Shown here: in pieces, positions 39,199 through 48,348 of the stretch
Numbering within the stretch: position 1 is the stretch's first letter
How the letters are laid out: each line of letters starts with the position of its first letter
Assembly: GCA_017983795.1 (NCBI GenBank)
Contig: JAGOAS010000018.1
Coordinates: 38,129-102,128, forward strand
DNA from: Piscinibacter sp.
Lineage (GTDB): Bacteria > Pseudomonadota > Gammaproteobacteria > Burkholderiales > Burkholderiaceae_C
Direction: 5' to 3'
Length of the DNA: 64,000 bases
Notes under the pieces: model-generated
What the model saw: the letters and a program-made list of their open reading frames with translations, nothing else
Database searches by the model: none
Told to the model about the DNA's origin: nothing
Translations under genes and position numbers: made by a program

Positions 39199-39753
39199 AT
39201 GAAGACCGAAACCTCATCCTCTTCGTCCACGCTGGTGTGGGACCTGCCCGTGCGCCTGTTCCACTGGCTGCTGGTCATCTGCTTCGCCGGCGCCTGGCTC
39301 ACCTCCGAGAGCGAGCACTGGCGGCTCGCGCACGTGTGGTTCGGCTACGGCATGGCCGGCCTGGTCGGCCTGCGCATCGTCTGGGGGCTGGTCGGCACGC
39401 AGCACGCGCGCTTCGCCAGCTTCGTGCGCGGGCCGCGCGCCGCCCTCGCCTACCTGCGCTCGCTGCTCGGCCCCCGGCCGCAGCACTACCTCGGCCACAA
39501 CCCGGCCGGCGGGCTGGCCATCGTCGGCCTGCTCGCATTGATCGCGCTCACCGCGGCGAGCGGCTACGCGACGTACAACGAGCTCGGCGGCGACTGGCTG
39601 GAGGAGTTGCACGAGTTCGCCGCCGATGCCTTGCTGATCCTGGTCGGCGTGCACCTCGCCGGCGTGGCGGTGGGCAGCTTCGTGCACAAGGAGAACCTCG
39701 TCCGCGCCATGATCACCGGCCGCAAGCCGCTGCCACCCGAAACGAACACCTGA
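39199..39753 (+). CDS. membrane cytochrome b561-type (Ni/Fe-hydrogenase-cytochrome-b-like)
   Basis: The 184-residue protein has four transmembrane helices and the family opener LVWDLPVRLFHWLLVICFAG, with heme-ligand His residues in FHW, HVW and GVHLAG. It transfers electrons from quinol to periplasmic cytochromes, here probably DHC and SHP. The response-regulator gene starts 5 bases after its stop, so electron transfer and regulation genes are cotranscribed. Confidence 0.92.
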   Translation: MKTETSSSSSTLVWDLPVRLFHWLLVICFAGAWLTSESEHWRLAHVWFGYGMAGLVGLRIVWGLVGTQHARFASFVRGPRAALAYLRSLLGPRPQHYLGHNPAGGLAIVGLLALIALTAASGYATYNELGGDWLEELHEFAADALLILVGVHLAGVAVGSFVHKENLVRAMITGRKPLPPETNT

Positions 39754-39758
39754 GCCGC

Positions 39759-40427
39759 ATGCGCATCCTGCTCGTCGAAGACGATGCCCTGCTGGGCGAC
39801 GGCCTGCGCGCCGGCCTGCGCCAGCTCGGCTTCAACGTCGACTGGGTGCGCGACGGCCAGGCCGCCGAGCGCGAGCTGCGTGCGGCGAACCACGATGCCG
39901 CCGTGCTCGATCTCGGCCTGCCGTTGAAGGACGGCATGGACGTGCTCGCCACCGCGCGCGCCGAGGGCGTCAAGCTGCCGGTGCTGGTGCTGACCGCGCG
40001 CGACGCCCTGAGCGAACGCATCCGCGGCCTCGACCTCGGCGCCGACGACTACGTGCTCAAGCCGGTCGACCTGCACGAGCTGGCCGCACGCCTGCGCGCG
40101 CTGGTGCGCCGCGCCCACGGCATGCCCGAGCAGCAGCTCGCGCTCGACGGCGTGGTGCTCGACCCGGCCAAGCGCCTCGTCACGCTGGACGGCGAGCCGG
40201 TCGCGCTGTCGGCGCGCGAGTTCGACGTGCTGCATGCGCTGATGCTCGCCGACGGCCGCGTGCTCTCGCGCGAGCAGCTCGAACAGCGCATCTACGGCTG
40301 GGGCCAGGAGGTGGAGAGCAACGCCGTCGAGGTGCACGTGCACCACCTGCGCCGCAAGCTCAAGCCCGCGCTGATCCAGACCGTGCGCGGCATCGGCTAC
40401 GCCATCGCGCGGGCCGCGTCGCCGTGA
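39759..40427 (+). CDS. OmpR-family response regulator (QseB-like)
   Basis: This 222-residue protein has a REC domain (1-115) with acidic pocket Glu7-Asp8-Asp9, phosphoacceptor Asp51 (VLDLGLP) and the KPVDL switch Lys. The C-terminal winged-helix domain (about 125-220) has SAREFDVLHALM and VEVHVHHLRRKL. It starts 5 bases after the cytochrome b gene and overlaps the kinase gene (GTGA). It probably controls the small-cytochrome operon in response to its kinase. Confidence 0.95.
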   Translation: MRILLVEDDALLGDGLRAGLRQLGFNVDWVRDGQAAERELRAANHDAAVLDLGLPLKDGMDVLATARAEGVKLPVLVLTARDALSERIRGLDLGADDYVLKPVDLHELAARLRALVRRAHGMPEQQLALDGVVLDPAKRLVTLDGEPVALSAREFDVLHALMLADGRVLSREQLEQRIYGWGQEVESNAVEVHVHHLRRKLKPALIQTVRGIGYAIARAASP

Positions 40428-41767
40428 GGGCGCTGCGCTCGCTGCAGGCGCGCGTGCTGGCGCTGGCACTGGCCGCCGTGAGCGCGGCCTGGATCGCCGC
40501 GGCCGTATTCACCTGGCGCGAGGCGCAGCGCGAGCTCGACGAGCTGCTCGACGGCCACCTCGCGCAGGCGGCGGCGCTGCTGGTCGTGCAACAGGCGCAC
40601 GAGATCGACGACGACGAACACAGCGAGGCGCCGACGCTGCACCGCTACGCGCCCAAGGTCGCCTTCCAGGTCTGGCACAAGGGCGAGCTGGTGGCGCGCT
40701 CGGCCAATGCGCCGACGCAGCCGATGGCCGAGCAGCGCAGCGGCTTCGCCTCGCCCAGCATCGACGGCGAGCGCTGGCGCGTGTTCGCGGCGCGCGGCGC
40801 CAAGCAGCGCACCCAGGTCTACGTCGGCGAGCAGCTGGCCTCGCGCGAATCCATCCTCGCCGCGCTGCTGCGCGGGCTGGTCGCGCCCATGCTGCTGGCG
40901 CTGCCGGCGATCGCCTTGCTGCTGTGGTGGGCAGTGCGGCGCGGCCTGCTGCCGCTGCGCCGCTTGAGCGCCGCGATCGCCGCGCGCGAGCCACGCGCGC
41001 TGCAGCCGATCACGCCGGAGGCCAGCGGCGACGGCATGCCCAGCGAGATCGCCCCGCTGGTCGAGGCGCTCAACGGCCTGTTCGCGCGCATCGCCGAGCT
41101 GCTGGAGAGCGAACGCCGCTTCACCGCCGACGCAGCGCACGAGCTGCGCACGCCGATCGCCGCGATCCGCGCCCAGGCGCAGGTGGCGCAGGGCGCCGGC
41201 CGCGACGACGCCGCGCGCGCGCAGGCGCTCGCCGCCACGCTGGCCGGCTGCGACCGCGCGACGCGCCTGGTCGAGCAGCTGCTGACGCTGGCGCGGCTCG
41301 AATCCTCGGCGCAGACCTCGCGCGAGACGGTGGATCTGGCCGCGCTGGCGCGCGAGGTGCTGGCCGAGCTCGCACCGGGGGCGCTGGCGCAGCACCAGTC
41401 GCTCGAGCTGGAGGCCGAAGGTTCGTGGCCGGTGCGCGGCAGCGCCACGCTGCTGGCCGTGCTGCTGCGCAACCTCGCCGACAACGCGCTGCGCTACGGC
41501 GGCGACGGCGCACGCGTGCAGGTGACGCTGACGCGCGAGCCGGGGCAGGTGCTGCTGCGCGTGGAGGACAGCGGCCCGGGCCTCGACGACGAGCAGCGCT
41601 CGCACCTCGGCGAGCGCTTCTTCCGCGTGCTCGGCACGGCGGCGCCGGGCAGCGGGCTGGGCTGGTCGATCGTCAAGCGCATCGCGGCGGTGCACGGCGC
41701 GGAGGTCACGACCGCGCGCTCGGCGGCGCTCGGCGGTCTGGCGGTGCGAGTGGCCTTCCCCGCCTGA
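40424..41767 (+). CDS. sensor histidine kinase (QseC-like)
   Basis: The 447-residue kinase uses the GTG at 40424, which overlaps the regulator stop (GTGA). TM1 is at about 10-30 and TM2 at about 150-172, enclosing a periplasmic sensor of about 120 residues. HisKA has His239 in TADAAHELRTP. The HATPase region carries NLADNALRYGG, EDSGPGLD and GSGLGWSIV. Together with the regulator it is a complete two-component system; the signal is unknown. Position suggests redox or oxygen/NO sensing. Confidence 0.95.
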   Translation: MRALRSLQARVLALALAAVSAAWIAAAVFTWREAQRELDELLDGHLAQAAALLVVQQAHEIDDDEHSEAPTLHRYAPKVAFQVWHKGELVARSANAPTQPMAEQRSGFASPSIDGERWRVFAARGAKQRTQVYVGEQLASRESILAALLRGLVAPMLLALPAIALLLWWAVRRGLLPLRRLSAAIAAREPRALQPITPEASGDGMPSEIAPLVEALNGLFARIAELLESERRFTADAAHELRTPIAAIRAQAQVAQGAGRDDAARAQALAATLAGCDRATRLVEQLLTLARLESSAQTSRETVDLAALAREVLAELAPGALAQHQSLELEAEGSWPVRGSATLLAVLLRNLADNALRYGGDGARVQVTLTREPGQVLLRVEDSGPGLDDEQRSHLGERFFRVLGTAAPGSGLGWSIVKRIAAVHGAEVTTARSAALGGLAVRVAFPA

Positions 41768-41877
41768 GACGTTCGACTGCTCGAGATCTGCGCTGGTGCG
41801 CCGGCGGCGAGAGGCATAAGCTGTGACGTTCCGGCCGGGCAGTTGAAGCGTGGCCGGCGTGAGCGAAAGGACTTGGT

Positions 41878-42264
41878 ATGTTGTCCAGTGCCTCCGTCAC
41901 AACGATGCTGCCGGTGAAGGACATCGCCCGCGCCCGGGCCTTCTACGAGGGCTGCCTGGGACTGAAGCCCGGTGGCTTCCGGACCGACGGCAAGTTCGTC
42001 TACGTGGTGGGTGGCAGCACGCTGGCGCTGTTCCCCAAGCCGGAAGGCACCAAGGCGGACCACACGGCGATCAGCTTCCGGGTCGACGACATCGCCGCCA
42101 GCATCGGCGAGTTGAAACGTGCCGGTGTGGTGTTCGAGGACTACGACTTCCCCGGGCTGAAGACGGTGAACCACGTCTGCGTTCTTGGCGCCGAGAAGGC
42201 CGCCTGGTTCAAGGACACGGAAGGGAACTACCTCTGCATCCACGAGGATCTTCCTCCGGCGTAG
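41878..42264 (+). CDS. VOC-superfamily (glyoxalase-fold) protein
   Basis: The 128-residue protein has two beta-alpha-beta-beta-beta halves: TTMLPVKDIARARAFYEGCLGLKP and ISFRVDDIAASIGELKRAGV. It ends WFKDTEGNYLCIHED. Candidate metal ligands are His in DHTAISF and Glu in the last strand. These small cytosolic proteins range from glyoxalases to antibiotic-binding or dioxygenase-like enzymes; the function cannot be assigned. GAAAGGA precedes the ATG. Confidence 0.88.
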   Translation: MLSSASVTTMLPVKDIARARAFYEGCLGLKPGGFRTDGKFVYVVGGSTLALFPKPEGTKADHTAISFRVDDIAASIGELKRAGVVFEDYDFPGLKTVNHVCVLGAEKAAWFKDTEGNYLCIHEDLPPA

Positions 42265-42277
42265 CGACGGGTCGGCG

Positions 42278-43213
42278 CTACGGCTCGGTGGATGCCGGCT
42301 GCAGCCAGTGCAGCGAGAAGCGGCGCGCGCCGTCGATCCACACTGCCTGCGGCGCCCAGCCCGCGCGGCGCGCCAGTGCCTGGAATCCGGCCACGCTGTA
42401 CTTGTAGGAATTCTCGGTGTGGATGCTCTCGCCTTCGTCGAAGTCGAAGCGCTCGCCGCCCAGGCGCACCTGCTGCGCGCAGCGGCTGACCAGGTGCATC
42501 TCGATGCGCTGCAGCGAGGGCTGGTAGTGCGCGGCGTGCTCCCACGCGGCCAGGTCGAAATCGGCGCCGAGCTCGCGGTTGGCGCGCGCCAGCAGGTTCA
42601 GGTTGAAGGCGGCCGTCACGCCCTGTGCATCGTTGTAGGCCGCGTGCAGCAGCGCCGGTGACTTGACCAGGTCCACGCCGATCAGCAGCCCGCCGCCCTG
42701 CAGCCAGCGACGGTAGCGCTCCAGCAGCCGCACGGCCCACGGCGGCTCGAAGTTGCCGATCGAGCTGCCGGGGTAGAAGCCGACGCGCCGGCCCGCGGGC
42801 GGCGGCAGCTGCAGGCCCTCGACGGTGTAGTCGCCGACGAGCGGCCGCACGATCAGCCCGGGATGCTCGGCGCGCAGCCGCTCGGCGGCTTCGGCCAGGT
42901 GCTCGCCCGAGATGTCCACCGGCACGAAGCCCACCGGGCGCTGCAGCGCCGAGAGCAGCAGGCGCACCTTGCGGCTGGCCCCGGCACCGAACTCGACGAT
43001 CTCCGCGTCCGCGCCGATGCACTCGGCCAGCTCCGGCGCATGGCGGTCCAGCAGGGCCAGCTCGGTGCGTGTCGGGTAGTACTCCGGCAGCTCGCAGATG
43101 CGCTCGAAGAGCCGCGAACCGGCCTCGTCGTAGAACCACTTGGGCGCCACCGCGCGTGGCCGCGCGCGCAGGCCGGCCAGCAGCTCGTCGGCGAAGGGGC
43201 CGGGCTCAGACAT
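42278..43213 (-). CDS. egtD: L-histidine N-alpha-methyltransferase EgtD
   Basis: The 311-residue SAM-dependent methyltransferase starts with PFADELLAGLRARPRAVAPKWFYDEAGSRLFERI, the EgtD signature. It has VEFGAGASRKVRLLL as SAM loop and the C-terminal GESIHTENSYKYS. It trimethylates histidine to hercynine, the first step of ergothioneine synthesis. It overlaps the end of egtB by 8 bases and is transcribed after it. Confidence 0.96.
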   Translation of the reverse strand: MSEPGPFADELLAGLRARPRAVAPKWFYDEAGSRLFERICELPEYYPTRTELALLDRHAPELAECIGADAEIVEFGAGASRKVRLLLSALQRPVGFVPVDISGEHLAEAAERLRAEHPGLIVRPLVGDYTVEGLQLPPPAGRRVGFYPGSSIGNFEPPWAVRLLERYRRWLQGGGLLIGVDLVKSPALLHAAYNDAQGVTAAFNLNLLARANRELGADFDLAAWEHAAHYQPSLQRIEMHLVSRCAQQVRLGGERFDFDEGESIHTENSYKYSVAGFQALARRAGWAPQAVWIDGARRFSLHWLQPASTEP

Positions 43214-44390
43214 CCCGGGCCAGCCGCAGGCCGCTGAATTGCCAGCGCGCCGCCGGCGGGAAGAAATTGCGGTAGCTGCGCCGCGCGTGGCCCGGCGGCG
43301 TGGCCAGGCTCGAGCCGCGCAGCACGATCTGGCCGACCATGAACTTGCCGTTGTACTCGCCGACGGCGCCTGCCCACGGGCGGAAGCGCGGGTAGGGGTC
43401 GTAGGACGAGCGCGTCCATTGCCAGGCCAGGCCGAAGCATTGCGCCGGCGGAGCGCTCAGCGCGGCCGCGGCCTCCCACTCGAACTCGGTCGGCAACCGT
43501 GCGCCGGCCCATTCGGCATACGCCGCGGCTTCGTAGAAGCTCAGGTGCAGCACCGGTGCCGACGGGTCGCGCGGGGCCTCGCCGTGCAACCCGAAGGCGA
43601 TGCCGCCGTCGCGCCAGTACGCAGGCCCGGTCCAGCCCTGCGCCTGCACCATCGCCCAGCCATCCGACAGCCACAGCGACGGCCTGCGGTAGCCGCCGTC
43701 GTCGACGAAGGCCTGGTACTCGGCGTTGGTGACCAGGCGGTGGCCGGTCTCGAAGGGCTGCAGCGTCACGCGATGCCGCGGCGTCTCGTTGTCGAAGGCG
43801 AACCCGTTGCCGTCGTGGCCGATCATGACCTCGCCGCCCGGGTGCGCCACCCAGCCCGCCTCGGCCGCGGCGATGGCCGGCGGCGCGCCGGCACGCAGCG
43901 CCGGCGCCAAGGGGTTGAGCGCCAGCAGCGCCAGGGCGTCGGTGAGCAGCAGTTCCTGATGTTGCTGCTCGTGCTGCAGGCCGAGTTCGACCCATGGCGC
44001 CGCGGCCGCGAGGCTGTCGGCATCGGCCGCGCCGATGAGGTCGAGCATCGCCGCGTCGACCGCCGCGCGGTAGTTCAGCACCTCGGCCAGCGAAGGCCGC
44101 GTCAGCATCCCGCGCTGCGGACGCGGGTGGCGAGGCCCCAGGCTCTCGTAGTAGGAGTTGAACAGCCGCGCAAAGCGCTCGTCGTGCGGCCGGTAGCCCG
44201 GCGCGTGAGGGCCCAGCACCAGCGCCTCGAAGAACCAGCTCGTGTGCGCCAGGTGCCACTTCGTCGGGCTCGCGTCGGGCATCGCCTGCACGCACTGGTC
44301 CTCGGCCGACAGCGGCGCCGCCAGATCGAGCGAGTGCCTGCGCACGCACAGATAGCGCGCGCTGAGCGTCGACGAGGGGGAGACTTGCAT
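43206..44390 (-). CDS. egtB: ergothioneine biosynthesis sulfoxide synthase EgtB
   Basis: The 394-residue protein has an N-terminal DinB-like iron site (LAHTSWFFEALVL and LQHEQQHQELLLTD supplying His ligands) and a C-terminal formylglycine-generating-enzyme-like fold (EVMIGHDGNGFAFDNETPRH, LPTEFEWEAA, NFFPPAARWQFSGLRLARD). It oxidatively joins cysteine or gamma-glutamylcysteine to hercynine. No egtA, egtC or egtE gene is next to it, as in many proteobacteria. The start at 44390 is the first ATG; a later start is possible. Confidence 0.95.
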   Translation of the reverse strand: MQVSPSSTLSARYLCVRRHSLDLAAPLSAEDQCVQAMPDASPTKWHLAHTSWFFEALVLGPHAPGYRPHDERFARLFNSYYESLGPRHPRPQRGMLTRPSLAEVLNYRAAVDAAMLDLIGAADADSLAAAAPWVELGLQHEQQHQELLLTDALALLALNPLAPALRAGAPPAIAAAEAGWVAHPGGEVMIGHDGNGFAFDNETPRHRVTLQPFETGHRLVTNAEYQAFVDDGGYRRPSLWLSDGWAMVQAQGWTGPAYWRDGGIAFGLHGEAPRDPSAPVLHLSFYEAAAYAEWAGARLPTEFEWEAAAALSAPPAQCFGLAWQWTRSSYDPYPRFRPWAGAVGEYNGKFMVGQIVLRGSSLATPPGHARRSYRNFFPPAARWQFSGLRLARDV

Positions 44391-44646
44391 CCTCGGCGGG
44401 CGGTGGTCGAGGGCGCAGCTTACAGGCGCCTGCGAATCGGCGCCACGACCCCGGCGGCGCCGGCTTCGGCTTGCGACACGGGAGGATCGATTCAGACTGA
44501 TGGCCTGATGGCAGTCATTCGCGGCCAGCTCCTCGGCAATGTGTGTCGGCCTTTCAGCATCGAACGACCGATCGGGCGCGCGGCGAAGTGGAAGTCCCGG
44601 CCCATAGGCCTCCTCGGCCGCGATCGACAGCAGACATTCGATGCGT

Positions 44647-45378
44647 TTACTCTCGGGACCGCGTGAGTTCCATCGAGAAAGTGAAGCGCTCGGCGGGATG
44701 GACCGTGACAGTCATCTCGAACACCTCGTCCGCAGCGTCGAAGTAGCGCCGGATGACCATCAGTGCCGGTGAGCCCGCTTCAACCTTCAGTTCGTCGGAC
44801 AGTTGGGCCGGAACCGTCGAAGCACGAATGTCCTGCCGGATGCGCGTGATGCGGCGCCCATAGCGCGACTCGATGAGTTCGCTGATCAGCGTCTGCGGCG
44901 CCTCCCGGACCATCGGCCCGATCTCGGCGTAGGCCGGGTCGATGTACACGTCGGTCCAGCCAATGGGCCGGCTCTTCCTGCCGCCGTCCATCCGCAGGCT
45001 GGAGATGCGCAACCAGCGGCTGCCGCCGGGGCACCCCAGAAACTGCGCCTGCTGCACGTCGACGACCACCTCGCTGACGTCGCGCACCACACGCACGTGC
45101 GTAGCGCCGAACTGCGCGAGATCCTCCACCGACGCCAGAGACTGCATGAAGCCGCCGCTCGGACGCGAGGCCTCGACCCGCGTGCCCACGTTCTTGCGCC
45201 GCGAGATCAAGCCCTGTTCCTGCAACTGGCCCAGCGCCATGCGCACCGTATAGCGGCTGGCGTCGTAGCGCTCGCACAACTCGAACTCGGTCGGCAGCAG
45301 CGAACCCACCGGCACCTTGCCGCTGGCGATCTGCTCGGCCAGGTCTTTCGCGATCTCTGCGTGTTGCGCGCGTCCCAT
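44647..45378 (-). CDS. GntR/HutC-family (UTRA) transcriptional regulator
   Basis: The 243-residue regulator has a winged-helix domain (about 5-75; LPTEFELCERYDASRYTVRMALGQLQEQGLI) and a C-terminal UTRA effector domain (about 95-240). I start at the ATG at 45378 because GGGAGGG lies 6 bases upstream; an in-frame ATG at 45396 has no such site. It is divergent from the lyase-symporter-fumarase operon and separated by three copies of a 14-base palindrome, so it probably represses that operon and itself. The effector is likely the pathway substrate. Confidence 0.93.
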   Translation of the reverse strand: MGRAQHAEIAKDLAEQIASGKVPVGSLLPTEFELCERYDASRYTVRMALGQLQEQGLISRRKNVGTRVEASRPSGGFMQSLASVEDLAQFGATHVRVVRDVSEVVVDVQQAQFLGCPGGSRWLRISSLRMDGGRKSRPIGWTDVYIDPAYAEIGPMVREAPQTLISELIESRYGRRITRIRQDIRASTVPAQLSDELKVEAGSPALMVIRRYFDAADEVFEMTVTVHPAERFTFSMELTRSRE

Positions 45379-45398
45379 GGGCACCCTCCCAGTCATTA

Positions 45399-45410
45399 CG
45401 GGTTAACCCG
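45399..45410. promoter_or_regulatory. 12-base perfect palindrome in the GntR promoter
   Basis: CGGGTTAACCCG is a perfect palindrome, 21 bases before the regulator start. It differs from the TATGTTCGAACATA motif nearby and could be a site for a second factor or a transcription boundary. Confidence 0.4.
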
Positions 45411-45419
45411 AATGGCAGA

Positions 45420-45484
45420 TATGTTCGAACAAACTACATTGCGTATGTCCGAACATATCAATATGTTCGATGTTTGTCAACATA
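45420..45484. promoter_or_regulatory. triple operator for the GntR regulator (TATGTTCGAACATA-like)
   Basis: Three related sites occur at 45420-45433 (TATGTTCGAACAAA), 45444-45457 (TATGTCCGAACATA) and 45462-45475 (TATGTTCGATGTTT), with a further half site CAACATA at 45478-45484. Together they suggest the consensus TATGTTCGAACATA. Site starts are 24 and 18 bases apart. They fill the space between the divergent regulator and lyase genes. Confidence 0.75.
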
Positions 45485-45496
45485 TCGAGGCCGCCC

Positions 45497-46891
45497 ATGT
45501 CTTCCGCATCCCTTGCCGGCGCCAGCACCGTCGTCGACTCCATCCTCTTCCGCGATGCCTTCGGCACGCCGCGCATGCGCGAGGTCTTCTCGGACCGCGC
45601 GCTGATCCAGCGCTACATCGAGACCGAGATCGCGCTCGCTCGCGCCGAAGCGCGCTGCGGCGTGATCCCGCAGGAAGCGGCCGACGTCATCGCCCGCGAG
45701 GCGCGACTGGACCGCATCGACTTCGACCACATGCGGCACGAGACCGACATCGTCGGCTACCCGATCCTGCCGCTCGTTCATCAACTGGTCGCGATGTGCG
45801 GCGAAGCCGGCCGCTACTTGCACTGGGGCGCGACCACGCAGGACATCATGGATACCGCGAACGTGCTGCAGGTGCGCGCTGGCCTGGACATCGTGGACGC
45901 GGACATCCGCGAGTTGCGCAAGATCCTCGGCGACCTGGCGAGGAAGCACCGCGACACGCCCATGGCCGGCCGCACCCACCTGCAGCAGGCGCTGCCCGTG
46001 ACCTTCGGCTACAAGGTCGCGATCTGGCTGGCCATGTTCGATCGCCACCAGGAACGCCTGGCCGAGTGCGCCAAGCGCGTGCTGGTTGTCGAGTTCGCGG
46101 GTGCCGCGGGCACGCTCGCCTCGCTGGGCACGGCACAAGGCAACAAGGGCTTCGCGGTGCAGGCCGCGCTCGCCGAGGAACTCGGCCTCGGTGTGCCGAC
46201 GACGACCTGGCACGTCGCCCGCGACGGATTCGCCGAAGCCGTGAACCTGCTGGCGCTGGTCACCGGCTCGCTCGGCAAGATCGCGCTGGACATCATGATC
46301 ATGGCCTCGACCGAGTTCGCCGAGGTCTACGAGCCCTTCGTGAAGGGGCGCGGCGCATCGAGCACGATGCCGCAGAAGCGCAACCCGATCTCCAGCGAGC
46401 TGATGCTCGCCGCGGCCAAGGCGGTGCGCCAGCACGCCGGGCTGATGGTCGACGCGATGATCCAGGACTTCGAGCGTGCCACGGGTCCGTGGCACGCCGA
46501 GTGGGTGGCGCTGCCGGAGAGCTTCATCCTCACGGCCGGAGCGCTGCACCAGGCCAAGTTCGCGCTCGGCGGCCTGATCGTCGACGCCGATCGCATGCGC
46601 AGCAACCTCGGCATCAGCAAGGGGCTGATCGTCGCCGAGGCCGTGATGATGGGCTTGGCTCCGGCGATCGGGCGCCAGCAGGCGCACGACGTGGTCTACG
46701 ACGCCTGCCGCACGGTCAACGAGAAAGGCGGCACGCTGGCCGAGGCGCTGTCAGCGCTGCCGACGGTCACCAAGTACGTCGACCGCGCAACGATCGATCG
46801 GCTCACCGACCCGGCCAACTACCTCGGCCTGGCACCGCAGATGGTCGACCGCGCGCTCGCCGCCTCGGCTGCCCCCGACGCCGTCCGCTGA
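45497..46891 (+). CDS. class II fumarase/aspartase-superfamily lyase (adenylosuccinate-lyase-like)
   Basis: The 464-residue protein has the superfamily's three regions: YLHWGATTQDIMDTANV, AGRTHLQQALPVTFG with its base His, and the signature loop GASSTMPQKRNP carrying the catalytic Ser. Length and motifs resemble adenylosuccinate lyase, carboxymuconate cycloisomerase and aminopolycarboxylate (EDDS-type) lyases. Purine or protocatechuate genes are absent. The neighbours (dicarboxylate symporter, class I fumarase) imply beta-elimination of a C4-dicarboxylate adduct releasing fumarate. The ATG at 45497 follows GAGG; the longer frame from 45470 lies in the operator. Substrate unknown. Confidence 0.85.
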   Translation: MSSASLAGASTVVDSILFRDAFGTPRMREVFSDRALIQRYIETEIALARAEARCGVIPQEAADVIAREARLDRIDFDHMRHETDIVGYPILPLVHQLVAMCGEAGRYLHWGATTQDIMDTANVLQVRAGLDIVDADIRELRKILGDLARKHRDTPMAGRTHLQQALPVTFGYKVAIWLAMFDRHQERLAECAKRVLVVEFAGAAGTLASLGTAQGNKGFAVQAALAEELGLGVPTTTWHVARDGFAEAVNLLALVTGSLGKIALDIMIMASTEFAEVYEPFVKGRGASSTMPQKRNPISSELMLAAAKAVRQHAGLMVDAMIQDFERATGPWHAEWVALPESFILTAGALHQAKFALGGLIVDADRMRSNLGISKGLIVAEAVMMGLAPAIGRQQAHDVVYDACRTVNEKGGTLAEALSALPTVTKYVDRATIDRLTDPANYLGLAPQMVDRALAASAAPDAVR

Positions 46892-46912
46892 ACGCAGCAG
46901 GAGCCACTCACC

Positions 46913-48316
46913 ATGACGCACGCTGCTCTCGGCCCGTCCTCTTCCACGCCCGCCAGGCCGGTCGCCTGGTACCGCAAGCTCGGCATGCAAGTGCTGCTGT
47001 CGCTGGTGCTGGGCATCGCCTTCGGGTTCCTGTTCCCCAAGTTCGCCACGCAACTCAAGTTGCTGGGCGACATGTTCCTCTCGCTGATCAAGGCCGGCGT
47101 CGCGCCGCTGGTGTTCCTCACCATCGTGCACGGCATCGCGTCGGCCGGCGACGTGAAGAGCGCCGGGCGGGTCGGCTGGCGGGCTATCGTCTACTTCGAG
47201 ATCGTCTCGACCATCGCACTGCTGCTCGGCCTGCTCGCCGGCAACCTCGTCGAGATCGGCAAGGGCATGACGGCCGCGGGCGCCGCCGCGCTGCCGCCCT
47301 CGGCCGCCAAGGCCGCTCCGCAGGGTTTCCTCGAATTCATGGCGCACATCGTGCCGGACAACTTCGTCGGTGCCTTCGCCAAGGGCGAGCTGCTGCAAGT
47401 GGTCGTGCTGGCCGTGATGGTCGGCGTCGGCATCCTGGCGATACCGCAGCAGCGCCGCGAGGTGATCAACCACGGCCTCGACCAGATCGCCGAGGTGCTG
47501 TTCGCGTTCATCAACCTGGTGATGAAGCTGGCGCCCATCGGCACCTTCGGCGCCGTCGCGTACTCGGTGGGCAGCAACGGCGGCGCCGTGCTGCTGGCAC
47601 TCGCCCAGTTGGTGCTCGGTTTCTATGCGCTGGTCGTCGTGTTCATCGCGCTGGCGCTCGGCACGATCGCCAAGCTGGCGGGCTTCAGCCTGTGGCGCTT
47701 CCTCCGCTTCATTAAGGACGAGATCCTGATCGTGCTGGGCACCGCCTCGTCGGAGAGTGCGCTGCCGCGCCTGCTGATCAAGCTGGAGCGCCTGGGCTGC
47801 GCCAAGCAGACCGTCGGCCTCGTTCTGCCCACCGGCTATGCCTTCAACCTCGATGGCACCTCGCTGTTCATGGCGATGGGCGTGATGTTCATCTCGCATG
47901 CCTACGGCGTTCCGCTGTCGCTCGACGCCCAACTCGGCATCCTGCTGCTGATGCTGCTGACCTCGAAGGGCGCGGCGACCGTGTCGGGCGGTTCCTTCGT
48001 CGTGTTCGCCGCAACGGTGACCTCCACCGGCATCCTTCCGGTCGAAGGGCTGGCGCTGATCTTCGGCGTCTACCGCTTCCTGTCGATGGCCATCGCCACC
48101 TGCAACACGATCGGCAACAGCGTCGCCACGGTCGTCATCGCCAAGTGGTCGGGCACCTTCGACGCCCAGACCGCCGAGCGTCACCTGTATCCCGAGCGCT
48201 ACCCGGCGACCGCTGCCGCCGATGCCGCGCTCGCCGACGGCAACCTGCTCGAAGAGGACGCCGACGACCACAACCCCCATCCGACCGGCGTGGCGATGAG
48301 CAAGGCCGCCGCCTGA
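46913..48316 (+). CDS. dicarboxylate/amino-acid:cation symporter (DctA/GltP family, DAACS)
   Basis: The 467-residue transporter has about eight membrane helices plus hairpins. The conserved substrate-site motifs are VLGTASSESALPRL, TGYAFNLDGTSLF and NTIGNSVATVVIAKWSG. It imports fumarate, succinate, malate, aspartate or similar acids with protons or sodium. The acidic/His C-terminal tail is longer than usual. It starts 21 bases after the lyase stop and is probably the uptake step for the lyase substrate. Confidence 0.92.
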   Translation: MTHAALGPSSSTPARPVAWYRKLGMQVLLSLVLGIAFGFLFPKFATQLKLLGDMFLSLIKAGVAPLVFLTIVHGIASAGDVKSAGRVGWRAIVYFEIVSTIALLLGLLAGNLVEIGKGMTAAGAAALPPSAAKAAPQGFLEFMAHIVPDNFVGAFAKGELLQVVVLAVMVGVGILAIPQQRREVINHGLDQIAEVLFAFINLVMKLAPIGTFGAVAYSVGSNGGAVLLALAQLVLGFYALVVVFIALALGTIAKLAGFSLWRFLRFIKDEILIVLGTASSESALPRLLIKLERLGCAKQTVGLVLPTGYAFNLDGTSLFMAMGVMFISHAYGVPLSLDAQLGILLLMLLTSKGAATVSGGSFVVFAATVTSTGILPVEGLALIFGVYRFLSMAIATCNTIGNSVATVVIAKWSGTFDAQTAERHLYPERYPATAAADAALADGNLLEEDADDHNPHPTGVAMSKAAA

Positions 48317-48348
48317 TCCACTTCACACCACACCCTTCGGAGACTCCC

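Noticed and set aside
44391-44646. 256-base gap between egtB and the GntR gene searched for a gene or RNA
   Set aside because: Only short frames without ribosome sites or recognisable motifs are present; nothing could be supported.
45470-45496. Upstream in-frame ATG of the lyase (nine extra residues)
   Set aside because: It lies inside the third operator copy and has no ribosome site, whereas the ATG at 45497 has GAGG.
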